From Ruminococcus sp. (GTDB lineage: Bacteria > Bacillota > Clostridia > Oscillospirales > Ruminococcaceae): DNA of 36,937 bases. How positions within the stretch are numbered: position 1 is the stretch's first letter; every line of letters begins with the position of its first letter. Location of the stretch: assembly GCA_022641595.1 (NCBI GenBank), contig JALCDN010000010.1, positions 1-36,937 on the forward strand. The letters run 5' to 3'. Positions 7,923 through 17,303 of the stretch are shown one piece after another. The position numbers were made by a program, and so were the translations under genes. Under the pieces are notes generated by a model. That model did no database searches. It saw only the letters and a program-made list of their open reading frames with translations, and had not been told where the DNA came from.

Positions 7923-8912
7923 ATGTTCAGAAAAATATCAGCCCTTTTAACAGCAACGGCAATTACAGCTACACTTTCGGCTTGCTCAGGCAAAACACTG
8001 TCGGACAAAAATAAGCCGAACGGCAAGATAAACGTCGTATGTACAATTTATCCCCAGTATGACTGGGTAAAACAAATAGCAGGCGACGCAGCCGATAATA
8101 TGAATATAACGCTGCTGCTCGATAACGGAACTGATTTGCATAGCTATCAGCCATCGGCTGACGACATTGTAACCATTTCACAGTCGGATTTGTTCATCTA
8201 TACAGGTGGTACATCGGACACATGGGTAAAGGACGTCGTTAAAAATTCAGCATCGAAGAAACTAAAAACCGTTGATATGCTCAGAGTTATCGGCGATAAA
8301 GCCAAGGAAGAAGAACTTATAGACGGCATGGAACCAGAAAAAGAGGATAAAGACAAATCTGCAAGCAGTGGACCCGAATATGATGAGCACGTCTGGCTTT
8401 CACTCAGAAATGCAAAGGAAATATGTACACAGATAACTGAATCATTGACCGAAATCGACAGCAAAGATGCTGAAACTTTCAAGAGTAATTCTGAAAAATA
8501 TATAGCAGAGCTTGATGAGCTTGACAAACAGTATTCCGATACGGTAAAAAGTGCAAAAAGGGATACGCTGCTGTTTGCCGACCGTTTTCCGTTCAGATAT
8601 CTTGCAGAGGACTATAAACTGACGTATTATGCGGCATTTCCAGGCTGTTCAGCCGAAACTGAAGCAAGCTTTAAGACAATCGTATTTCTTGCAGGAAAAA
8701 TTGACGAGCTGAAATTGCCAAGTGTACTTACAGTTGATGGTTCAAACGGTTCAATTGCCAAGTCAGTAATAAGCAATACTAAAGACAAAAATCAGAAGGT
8801 TCTTAAGCTTAACTCCATACAATCCATAAATAAGGACGATATTTCCGGCGGAGTAACATATCTTTCCATAATGCGTGATAATCTTAAGGTTTTGAAAGAG
8901 GCACTGAACTGA
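7923..8912 (+). CDS. metal (zinc/manganese-type) ABC transporter substrate-binding lipoprotein, ZnuA-like
   Basis: Lipobox (LSAC), VVCTIYPQYDWVKQIAGD, DNGTDLHSYQPSADDIVTI, EYDEHVWLSLRNA, DRFPFRYLAEDYKL, GCSAETEASF. Confidence 0.88.
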   Translation: MFRKISALLTATAITATLSACSGKTLSDKNKPNGKINVVCTIYPQYDWVKQIAGDAADNMNITLLLDNGTDLHSYQPSADDIVTISQSDLFIYTGGTSDTWVKDVVKNSASKKLKTVDMLRVIGDKAKEEELIDGMEPEKEDKDKSASSGPEYDEHVWLSLRNAKEICTQITESLTEIDSKDAETFKSNSEKYIAELDELDKQYSDTVKSAKRDTLLFADRFPFRYLAEDYKLTYYAAFPGCSAETEASFKTIVFLAGKIDELKLPSVLTVDGSNGSIAKSVISNTKDKNQKVLKLNSIQSINKDDISGGVTYLSIMRDNLKVLKEALN

Positions 8913-8913
8913 A

Positions 8914-9648
8914 ATGAGTGAGCAGCTTATATGTAAAAATTTAAAGCTCGGTTATGAGGGTACTGTTGTAACAGAGAATCTTAATTTCACTGTCAGTAGC
9001 GGCGATTACCTTTGCATAGTAGGGGAAAACGGCTCGGGTAAGAGTACACTTATAAAGACGCTGCTGAAGCTTCGTGAGCCTATGGACGGCGAAATCATTA
9101 CAGGTGACGGACTAAAACGCAATGAGATAGGATATCTTCCGCAACAGACCGTTGTTCAGAAGGACTTTCCTGCGTCGGTAAGGGAAATTGTGCTTTCAGG
9201 CTGCCTTAATCGCTGTGGAATGCGTCCGTTTTATAATGCCGGTGAAAAGGCACTTGCAGAGGAAAATATGCGGAAAATGGATATAACTCATCTTGCAAAG
9301 CGTTGTTACCGTGAACTTTCCGGCGGTCAGCAGCAGAGAGTGCTTCTTGCAAGAGCATTATGTGCCACACGAAAAATGCTTCTGCTTGACGAACCCGTTG
9401 CAGGTCTTGACCCTAAGGTAACTCAGGAAATGTATGAGCTTATACACAAACTTAACAAAGATGACGGAATAACGGTGATAATGGTTTCACACGATATATG
9501 TGCAGCTATAAGATATGCAACTCACATTCTTCATATAGAAAAGCACCCGCTTTTCTTCGGAACAAAGGAAGACTATCTGCAAAGTAAGGTAGGTAAAGCT
9601 TTTACCGAACTTTATTCCGGCGGTACCGGAGGTGAGTGCGATGAGTGA
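8914..9648 (+). CDS. znuC: metal ABC transporter ATP-binding protein, ZnuC-like
   Basis: GENGSGKSTLIK Walker A, LSGGQQQRVLLARAL signature, LLLDEPVAGLD Walker B. Confidence 0.92.
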   Translation: MSEQLICKNLKLGYEGTVVTENLNFTVSSGDYLCIVGENGSGKSTLIKTLLKLREPMDGEIITGDGLKRNEIGYLPQQTVVQKDFPASVREIVLSGCLNRCGMRPFYNAGEKALAEENMRKMDITHLAKRCYRELSGGQQQRVLLARALCATRKMLLLDEPVAGLDPKVTQEMYELIHKLNKDDGITVIMVSHDICAAIRYATHILHIEKHPLFFGTKEDYLQSKVGKAFTELYSGGTGGECDE

Positions 9649-10495
9649 GATTATCGACAAATTGCAGATTTATTTTGCCTATCCGTTTGTGAGATACGCA
9701 TTGATAGTCGGAACACTGATAGCACTTTGTTCCTCACTTCTGGGAGTAACCCTTGTATTGAAAAGATTTTCTTTTATCGGTGATGGGTTGTCTCACGTTG
9801 CGTTCGGAGCAATGTCAGTTGCAGCGGTTATGAGCCTTTCAAATAATATGATAATTATACTTCCGGTAACTGTAATTTCAGCAATTTTGCTTCTCAGAAC
9901 AGGTCAGAATACGAAAATCAAGGGCGATGCGGCAGTGGCTATGATATCAGTAGGCTCACTTGCGGCAGGCTATATGCTTATGAATATGTTTTCGACGTCA
10001 AATAATGTTTCGGGAGACGTGTGCAGTACGCTTTTTGGTTCGACATCAATACTTACCCTTTCTGACCTTGACTTGTGGCTGTGCATAGGAATTTCTGCAA
10101 TAGTAATAGCTGTTTTTCTGATTTTTTACAATAAAATATTTGCTGTGACATTTGATGAAAACTTTGCTTCTGCAACGGGAACTCATTCAAATACATATAA
10201 TCTGCTTATAGCGATAATAACAGCGCTGATAATTGTTCTTGCAATGAACCTTGTAGGCTCGCTGCTGATATCAGCACTTATAATTTTTCCGGCACTTTCG
10301 GCGATGAGACTTTTCAAAAGCTTCAGGGCGGTAATAGTGTGTTCGGCAGTAATATCGGTGACGGCAGCAGTCATAGGAATTCTGAGTGCAATTATTTTTT
10401 CTACTCCCGTAGGCTCAACAATAGTATCGGCAGACATTATTGTATTTTTCATTTTCAGTCTGCTCGGAATAATAACAGGACGCTCAAAGGCGTGA
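9641..10495 (+). CDS. znuB: metal ABC transporter permease, ZnuB-like
   Basis: ABC-3 family pattern: LGVTLVLKRFSFIGDGLSHVAFGAM...KGDAAVAMISVGSLAAGYM. Confidence 0.9.
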   Translation: MSEIIDKLQIYFAYPFVRYALIVGTLIALCSSLLGVTLVLKRFSFIGDGLSHVAFGAMSVAAVMSLSNNMIIILPVTVISAILLLRTGQNTKIKGDAAVAMISVGSLAAGYMLMNMFSTSNNVSGDVCSTLFGSTSILTLSDLDLWLCIGISAIVIAVFLIFYNKIFAVTFDENFASATGTHSNTYNLLIAIITALIIVLAMNLVGSLLISALIIFPALSAMRLFKSFRAVIVCSAVISVTAAVIGILSAIIFSTPVGSTIVSADIIVFFIFSLLGIITGRSKA

Positions 10496-10629
10496 AATAA
10501 TTTTGCTTGACTTTTTAAAAATAATATGATAAAATGAAATTGCCTTTTAGACAATGTTGCACAAAATCTCTGCTGCATTACTTTATGACGATTCATTATA
10601 CTGAGAAAAAATAATTAGTTTCGGCATTG

Positions 10630-10660
10630 AAAATGGCAGGGATTTTCCCTGCCATTTTTT
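10630..10660. terminator. bidirectional terminator between znuB and lysR
   Basis: AAAATGGCAGGGA-TTT-TCCCTGCCATTTTTT. Confidence 0.9.
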
Positions 10661-10670
10661 AATTGTAATA

Positions 10671-11531
10671 TCAGCGATACTGCAAATATTCCATAAATTT
10701 TTTTGTGACTGTTGATGCTGTTTTGCTGTCACGCAAAGCGAAAGCGATGTTTCTATAAGCAGGTACATTAAGTTCCTTTACTAAAATATTGTAAGGGATT
10801 CGTTTTAAAATTAGTTTAGGTAGAATGCTGATACCAAGCCCACTTTCTACCATAGACATTATTGCATAATCGTCCCAAGTAGTAAAATGTACATCTGGGG
10901 CGATTTTATTTTGCTCGAATATTGCGGAGATTTGAGCCTTTGCCCCTTTTTCCAATAGCATAAACGGGTAGTCGCATAATGATTCAACAGGAAATTTTTC
11001 GCAATTAGCAAGAGGGTGATTTTGAGGAAGAATAACAAGTAGATCGTCTTTTTCCAGAATGGATGTTTCCATTTTGTGAATTGTTGGAACTGTAATGAAT
11101 CCGCAGTCAACTCTACCATCAATTATCCACGATTCGATTTCAGTGTAATCACCAAGAAGAAGCTCATATTCAACATGAGGGTAATCATTTTGAAAGTGTT
11201 TTATTATATTAGGAAGCCAATGCGTAGCAACACTTGAAAATGTACCAATGCGAATTAGTCCTGATTCAAGACCATTAAGACTATCAACCTGTGATTGTAA
11301 AGAACGGTAATCTTCGCAGATTTTTCTCACAAATGGAATTAATACAGCTCCGTCAGAGGTAAGATGTACTCCTAAGCGGTCACGTTCAAGCAAAGGTATA
11401 TTCCATTCTTCTTCAAGGTCAGCAATCATGCGGCTTATACCTGATTGAGAATAATTCAACACATTAGCAGCTTTTGTAAAACTGTTGCAGTCCACGGTTT
11501 TAATGAATGCAAGATATTTTTGAATATTCAT
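10671..11531 (-). CDS. LysR family transcriptional regulator
   Basis: YLAFIKTVDCNSFTKAANVLNYSQSGISRMIADLEEEWNIPLLERD N-terminal HTH plus substrate-binding domain. Confidence 0.92.
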   Translation of the reverse strand: MNIQKYLAFIKTVDCNSFTKAANVLNYSQSGISRMIADLEEEWNIPLLERDRLGVHLTSDGAVLIPFVRKICEDYRSLQSQVDSLNGLESGLIRIGTFSSVATHWLPNIIKHFQNDYPHVEYELLLGDYTEIESWIIDGRVDCGFITVPTIHKMETSILEKDDLLVILPQNHPLANCEKFPVESLCDYPFMLLEKGAKAQISAIFEQNKIAPDVHFTTWDDYAIMSMVESGLGISILPKLILKRIPYNILVKELNVPAYRNIAFALRDSKTASTVTKKFMEYLQYR

Positions 11532-11644
11532 AATTTCTCCTTTAATCTGATTTTGTCATATGTAACATGAAGAACATTCGCTTGTGTAATTTGTGATTTA
11601 ATGGTACAATAAAATTAAAGATTTGTCAAGGAGGATTTATTGAA

Positions 11645-12184
11645 ATGTTTAATGTAAGTGAACCATTTAAAAGTGCACCACAAGCATTTAAGACATCTTT
11701 ACAAAAAACAACATATGCTGTTTTAGCTGAGCTTGGAATTACATTTGAGCGTGTTGATACAGATGAAGCAATAACTATGAACGACTGCAAAATAATCGAA
11801 GAAAAATTGAAAATGAAAATGGTAAAAACGCTTTTTCTATGTAATCGTCAACAGACAGTTTTTTACATTTTTATCACAGTTGGAAATAAACCATTTAGTT
11901 CTAAAGATTTTAGTACAGCACTTGGTGTTGCGAGAACTTCATTTGCGCCGAAAGAACTTTTTGAAGAAAAGCTTAAAGCCAAAATTGGGGCGGCTACGAT
12001 TTTTAGTATACTTGCAGACAGTCAAAATGAAATACAGGTGGTTTTTGATAATGATATTTTGAAAGAGAAATTTTATGGCTGTTCTGACGGAACCACAACT
12101 GGATATATGAAAATTCAAACAGATGAAATCATAAATAAGCTGCTGAAGTATGCAAAACACGATGCAAGGATTATTTGCATATGA
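11645..12184 (+). CDS. YbaK/ProX-like aminoacyl-tRNA deacylase
   Basis: Size and KMVKTLFLCNRQQTVFYIFITVGNKPFSSKDFSTALG...FAPKELFEEKLKAKIGAATIF; divergent from the LysR gene. Confidence 0.75.
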   Translation: MFNVSEPFKSAPQAFKTSLQKTTYAVLAELGITFERVDTDEAITMNDCKIIEEKLKMKMVKTLFLCNRQQTVFYIFITVGNKPFSSKDFSTALGVARTSFAPKELFEEKLKAKIGAATIFSILADSQNEIQVVFDNDILKEKFYGCSDGTTTGYMKIQTDEIINKLLKYAKHDARIICI

Positions 12185-13056
12185 AAATCAGAAAAGAATA
12201 TACTAAATATATTTTATCACTGATTTTATTTGGTTCAAATGGAATTATTGCAGGATTTATTTCATTGCCGAGTACGGAGATTGTTTTCTGGAGAACAATG
12301 ATTGGAAGTATCCTTTTAGTTTTAATTTATATTATGAAAGAGAAGAAATGTTACATAAAAATCAACAATAAAGATGTTCTATATGTGACTTTTTCAGGTA
12401 TTTCAATGGGGATAAGTTGGATTTTTTTTTATGAAGCTTATAATCTTATTGGAGTAAGCTTGTCATCACTTGCTTATTATTGCGGACCAGTTATAGTTAT
12501 GGTGTTATCACCACTTTTATTTGGTGAAAAATTAACTGTTTTTAATATAATAGGTTTTCAAGCTGTGATTTTAGGTGCTATTCTTGTAAATGGAGACATA
12601 AGCAAAAATGTAAATAATATCGGCGTGATTTATGGTGGAATTTCTGCTGTTGCACACGCATTTATGGTGATTTTCAGTAAAAAAAGCAAAATGAAAAATG
12701 GTATAGAGAATGCAATGATACAGCTTGTCTTCAGTTTTTTTACGGTTGTCATATATTTTGGAATTACAGAACAGTTCAGTCTGAAAATGACTTTATCTGA
12801 TTTGTTTTGGATAGTGATACTTGGCGTTTTTAATACTGGTGTAGGATGTTATTTATATTTTTCTTCAATTAGTAAGCTTAGTGTTAAGACTGTTTCTGTG
12901 TTTGGTTATATCGAACCATTGTCCGCTGTGTTGCTTGCGGTAATGATCATTGGAGAACGTATGAGTGTTATACAGATTATAGGAACATTTACGTTAATTG
13001 TTGGTATGTTGTTTGCTGAATGTACAAATTTTGAAAAAAGTTATAAGCGCCGATAA
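12181..13056 (+). CDS. EamA/DMT family transporter
   Basis: About 10 TM segments with two EamA repeats. Confidence 0.85.
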   Translation: MKIRKEYTKYILSLILFGSNGIIAGFISLPSTEIVFWRTMIGSILLVLIYIMKEKKCYIKINNKDVLYVTFSGISMGISWIFFYEAYNLIGVSLSSLAYYCGPVIVMVLSPLLFGEKLTVFNIIGFQAVILGAILVNGDISKNVNNIGVIYGGISAVAHAFMVIFSKKSKMKNGIENAMIQLVFSFFTVVIYFGITEQFSLKMTLSDLFWIVILGVFNTGVGCYLYFSSISKLSVKTVSVFGYIEPLSAVLLAVMIIGERMSVIQIIGTFTLIVGMLFAECTNFEKSYKRR

Positions 13057-13175
13057 TATTGCGACTTGTGCAGTATGAGCTTAAGCGATAGATATTCTTT
13101 AATTAACTCTAAGAACAATTTTGAAATAAATTTTGTTTGTATGCGTAAGTTATTTTATTTTATAAAAGCATAGAA

Positions 13176-13212
13176 AAAATCCGCATGGTCAGTTAAGACC
13201 GTGCGGATTTTT
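13176..13212. terminator. bidirectional terminator between eamA and yhgE genes
   Basis: AAAATCCGCATGGTC-AGTTAA-GACCGTGCGGATTTTT. Confidence 0.85.
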
Positions 13213-13230
13213 GGTTAAGTATTGATTAAG

Positions 13231-16086
13231 TTAAGCAAGACCTTTTTCTTCGATGATATCGTAAACTGTCCTGCCGCCGTATTCAAGTTCCTTGGCTCTT
13301 ACGCCGAAAAGCATAATAGTGAGGATACTGAAGATAACTGAAATTGCAAAGAGGATAATTACGGCATGGGATATGTTGCCAGCACCTGAAATAGTGCCTC
13401 TGAAAGCCTCAACAGTGTAGGTAAATGGGAGGTACTTATGGATTTTTGCAACGAAACCGCCTGAAATTTCAACAGGATAAGTACCGGCGGAGCCTGCGAG
13501 CTGAACGACCATAAATATCAGCATTAGGAAGCTGCCGACCTTGCCCATCCAGACGTTGAAGAAGTAGAGAATGCACATAAATGCGAGAGACGCCATACAA
13601 GCGACGATTATAGTTTTTGTCCAGTTAACCGGAGAGAAGTTATTGATAAGTTTCAAAGCGAGAAGCATAACAGCAGGCATAGCAGCTGCTATGATAACGA
13701 TAACGCTTGATTTAGAGAGCCACCAAGCGAAGCCTGATTTAACCTTGCCATTGCTCTGAGTAAGAGGATACATAATAGAGAAAGCGATGCAGCCGACCCA
13801 AAGACCTACGGACATCATATAAGCAGCCATAGCGTGACCGTTGTCCGGAACCTTAGAGATTTTAGTTTCCTGAAGTTCAATAGGCTGAGCGAACATATCA
13901 ACAGTATTTGTAGAAGCGTTAGTGTCGTTGACCTGAGCAGCGCCATCGGAGATACCCTTATAGAGTGAAACCGAACCACTGTAAGCATCATTTATACCGT
14001 TACCGAGAGTAGAGCTGCCGTCTGCGAGTTTAGAAGCACCGTCGGTAATCTGAGAAGCACCGTTTTGAGCTGTAGCCGAGCCGTCAAGAAGAGCTTTGCT
14101 GTTGCCCTGAAGCTCGCAGGCACCTGAATTAAGCTGAGCGACACCGTCATTTAGGTCAGACACACCTTTTTCGAGGTCAGTCATACCGCTTGAAAGTGAG
14201 CTGCTGCCTGAAGTAAGCTTGCTGCCGTTTGCAGCGAGAGTGCCGACACCGTCATTAAAAGCAGTAATGCCGTTAAAGAGTGACTGTGAACCGTCAGCGA
14301 GCTGAGAAGCACCGCCGGTGAGAGAAGCCGAGTTGCTGTTCAAGGTGTTAAGACCTGCTGCAATCTGAGAAGCTCCTGAAGTATAGGAAGAAATGCCGGT
14401 AGAAAGTGAGTCAGCACCGTTTGCAGCGGATTCAAGACCTGAGTTTACAGCCTCCATACCTTGTATAAGACCCATTTCTGAAGGAGTTGAGCCTGTTCTG
14501 TCGAGAGCTGACTGAACATTGGAAAGACCTTGCGAAAGAGTATTTATAGCTGAAGCACTTGCAGGAAGAACTTGCTTTGCACCGCTATTGATAGTGGCAA
14601 CAGAGGATTTAAGGAGCTCAAATGTCTGAGGGAGCTTAGCGACTCCGGATAGAGAAGAAGCTGTCTGAGAAACTGAAGTAAGCTGAGTACCCATATCAGT
14701 AAGGTTTGAACCTGTTGACTGAAGCTGAGACATAAGGTTTAGAAATTCCGGATTAGAAAGGAGTTCCGGATTTGAAACAGCGAGAGCTGAAAGTGAAGCC
14801 TGCATACTTTTAAGATTTCCCTGCATAGACTGAGCATCTGAGCCCATAGACTGCAAACTGCCCGAAACCGAGGTAAGTGCGGAGGAAACATCGGGGAGCT
14901 GAACATTCTGTAGGGTATCGTTAAGGGTACTGATGCCGCTGCCGAGAGTATTAAGACCGTTTGCGGCAGTCTGTAGCTGAGATTTGTTTTCGTCTGAGAG
15001 GCTTGCTGAGAGAGCAGCTGAAAGCTGTTTAAGACCTGTGAGAACAGATGAGCTTCCTGAGCTAAGCTGAGTTATACCTGAAGAAAGGTTCTGACTTCCG
15101 TCATTAAGAGCTGAGTTATTTTCAGTAAGAACGGAAGCACCGTTTGATGCCTGAGCGACACCTTGGCAGTAAGCCTTTATGCCGTCATTAAGCTGAGCAA
15201 CGCCTGTAGAAAGAGTGCTTGCGCCGTCAGAGAGCTGAGACTTATTTGAGTCAAGCTGATTAACGCCGTTAACATATGACTGAACGCCGCTGTTTAGCGT
15301 AGCAGCACCGTCTGAAGCAGTTTTAGCACCTGTAAGCAGCTTTTGTGAACCATCAGCCAGAGTAATAGTACCGTCCTTTACGGAAGCAACACCATCTGTA
15401 TATTTTTTCAGACCGCTTGTGAGGTCTGAAAGACCTGTTGACAAATCCGAGCTGCCGTTTTTCAAAGTTTTGAGGTTATCGGTAATCTGGATATTGCCGT
15501 CGGCAAGTTTTTTGATACCGTCCTGAAGCTGTTTTGAACCATCAGCAGCGTCTGACATACCGTCACCGATATCTGAGATATTGTCAAAGACTGTTTCGGT
15601 ATAAGACTTAGTGACTTCTGCGGCAGCAGCTTCTTTAAGCTTTTGCATAGCGGATTCACTGAGTTTGCTTGCAATGTAGTTAGTACCGGGGTTAGTCTGA
15701 TAAAGCAGTTCCATTTTTTTAGGTTCGCTGTCCATAAGAGTGGAAGCGTTTGCGGAGAAGTCCTGAGGAATAGTGATAACCATGTAATAGTTACCGTTTT
15801 CGAGACCTTCAAGAGCTTTGGACTCTGTAACGAAAGTAAATTTAAGTGATTTGTTTGAGCTTAGGTTATCTGCCAACTGAGAGCCGACATTAAGTTCCTT
15901 ACCATTATAAGTTACCGCCTTATCCTTATTTACGACGGCTACCGGCAAATCTGAAAGCTTACCGTACGGGTCCCACATAGAGCCGAGAAATAGTGAAGCA
16001 TAGATAGCCGGGATTAAAATGATAGCAGCAAGAACAACCAGCAGTATTTTATTTTTCAGCAGGCTTTTCCATTCATTTTTAATCAT
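13231..16086 (-). CDS. YhgE/Pip family membrane protein
   Basis: N-terminal TM, PVAVVNKDKAVTYNG, long repeated xxLxDGxxxLxxG segment, C-terminal multi-TM ABC-2-like region. Confidence 0.9.
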   Translation of the reverse strand: MIKNEWKSLLKNKILLVVLAAIILIPAIYASLFLGSMWDPYGKLSDLPVAVVNKDKAVTYNGKELNVGSQLADNLSSNKSLKFTFVTESKALEGLENGNYYMVITIPQDFSANASTLMDSEPKKMELLYQTNPGTNYIASKLSESAMQKLKEAAAAEVTKSYTETVFDNISDIGDGMSDAADGSKQLQDGIKKLADGNIQITDNLKTLKNGSSDLSTGLSDLTSGLKKYTDGVASVKDGTITLADGSQKLLTGAKTASDGAATLNSGVQSYVNGVNQLDSNKSQLSDGASTLSTGVAQLNDGIKAYCQGVAQASNGASVLTENNSALNDGSQNLSSGITQLSSGSSSVLTGLKQLSAALSASLSDENKSQLQTAANGLNTLGSGISTLNDTLQNVQLPDVSSALTSVSGSLQSMGSDAQSMQGNLKSMQASLSALAVSNPELLSNPEFLNLMSQLQSTGSNLTDMGTQLTSVSQTASSLSGVAKLPQTFELLKSSVATINSGAKQVLPASASAINTLSQGLSNVQSALDRTGSTPSEMGLIQGMEAVNSGLESAANGADSLSTGISSYTSGASQIAAGLNTLNSNSASLTGGASQLADGSQSLFNGITAFNDGVGTLAANGSKLTSGSSSLSSGMTDLEKGVSDLNDGVAQLNSGACELQGNSKALLDGSATAQNGASQITDGASKLADGSSTLGNGINDAYSGSVSLYKGISDGAAQVNDTNASTNTVDMFAQPIELQETKISKVPDNGHAMAAYMMSVGLWVGCIAFSIMYPLTQSNGKVKSGFAWWLSKSSVIVIIAAAMPAVMLLALKLINNFSPVNWTKTIIVACMASLAFMCILYFFNVWMGKVGSFLMLIFMVVQLAGSAGTYPVEISGGFVAKIHKYLPFTYTVEAFRGTISGAGNISHAVIILFAISVIFSILTIMLFGVRAKELEYGGRTVYDIIEEKGLA

Positions 16087-16110
16087 AATAAAACTCCTTT
16101 CTTATAATAC

Positions 16111-16121
16111 ACAACGTGTTG
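16111..16121. promoter_or_regulatory. candidate TetR operator copy 1
   Basis: ACAACGTGTTG; same sequence recurs 50 bp away. Confidence 0.6.
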
Positions 16122-16160
16122 AGCGATGAACGAATTAATAGAAGGACAATCGCTTTATAG

Positions 16161-16172
16161 ACAACGTGTTGT
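16161..16172. promoter_or_regulatory. candidate TetR operator copy 2
   Basis: ACAAC-GT-GTTGT inverted repeat just downstream of the yhgE promoter. Confidence 0.65.
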
Positions 16173-16185
16173 TTTTTATATACCT

Positions 16186-16214
16186 ATTATAGCTTGAAGA
16201 ATCGCTAAATGCAA
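16186..16214 (-). promoter_or_regulatory. promoter of yhgE-like gene
   Basis: Minus strand TTGCAT -17 bp- TATAAT. Confidence 0.65.
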
Positions 16215-16365
16215 GCATCAATTTTAATATCGAAGACTATTAATAGACATTTTAAGCTGTTAATGGCTTATAATGAACTTGGAATCGCATATTGTCCTTG
16301 GAGTAGAAAAAAGTTCACAGTAAATAGAAAAATATTTCATAGAGGAAAAATGATTAATAATGTGA

Positions 16366-16403
16366 GAAAAGACGTATTACCTGATTTTTGGGGTAATACG
16401 TCA
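16366..16403 (-). terminator. terminator downstream of tetR
   Basis: Inverted repeat GACGTATTACC...GGTAATACGTC; on minus strand followed by TTTTCTC. Confidence 0.65.
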
Positions 16404-16480
16404 AAATGGAAATAAGAGGAATATAATTGAAACTGTTGGAATATAATAGGTGGTGGGAAAATTCACGAGAGAGTTATAAA

Positions 16481-17071
16481 TTAACACAAGCAGACAGCGT
16501 AGCCGTTGTAGAAAGCCTTGAAAGCGTGAAAAACGGTGTTATAGGCGACATTTGCCATATATTCCGGAGGTTCGCTGTTTTCGGTGGAAAGCCATTCCTT
16601 TAGCATACCGATGCAGCCTGACATAGAGAAAGAAATCATATAATGTATAGGGCGTTCCGGTAGCATAAACTGGTTCATAAGGTCGTGAACGCCGTGAGAA
16701 GCAATGATATCCTCCATACGCTGAACGAAAGCCATATCGCCTTTTTCGCCTATAAGAGCTGAGCATATATCACGGTTAGCATCGATAATTGTAAAAATGT
16801 CTGTAAAAATAGAAAGCAGACCGCCGTCGGTGACGTTTTTGTGGCTGTCGATGACACGAAGAATTTCGTCCATAAGGCGGTTTTCTATGTCCTCGAGCAG
16901 GTTATAGATGTCGGTATAGTGCAGATAAAAGGTAGAGCGGTTGATGTCGACCTCATCGACGAGTTCCTTTACGGTAATTTCGTTGATACTTTTTGTTTTC
17001 ATAAGTTTGGCGAGACCGTTCTGGAGCTGAGCTCTTGTTTTTCGGATTCTTCTGTCTTTTTTCTGTTCCAT
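16481..17071 (-). CDS. TetR/AcrR family regulator
   Basis: RRIRKTRAQLQNGLAKLMKTKSINEITVKELVDEVDINRSTFYLHYTDIYNLLEDIE. Confidence 0.92.
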   Translation of the reverse strand: MEQKKDRRIRKTRAQLQNGLAKLMKTKSINEITVKELVDEVDINRSTFYLHYTDIYNLLEDIENRLMDEILRVIDSHKNVTDGGLLSIFTDIFTIIDANRDICSALIGEKGDMAFVQRMEDIIASHGVHDLMNQFMLPERPIHYMISFSMSGCIGMLKEWLSTENSEPPEYMANVAYNTVFHAFKAFYNGYAVCLC

Positions 17072-17241
17072 AATAACACTTCTTTCAGTTTATGAGGGTA
17101 AGGCTACACAGTTGCAGGATTTTCATGAACCTATTATATCATCACGAAAGCTAAAAATCAACAGTTTGTCTATAAATCGAAACAATTTCTATTTTTTTCA
17201 CAATAAACAAACGCAATTATTGTTGATTATGACAAAAGCGA

Positions 17242-17273
17242 CAAAAAAAGACGAACGTTGCACACGTTCGTCT
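17242..17273 (-). terminator. terminator of lipoprotein gene
   Basis: Minus strand AGACGAACG-TGTGCAA/CGTTCGTCT followed by TTTTTTTGTC. Confidence 0.85.
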
Positions 17274-17303
17274 ATATAATGTATAATTTTAATAAAATTA
17301 GAA

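Noticed and set aside
16209-16415. 68-aa plus-strand ORF
   Set aside because: Overlaps the yhgE -35 box and tetR terminator; no RBS or recognisable domain.
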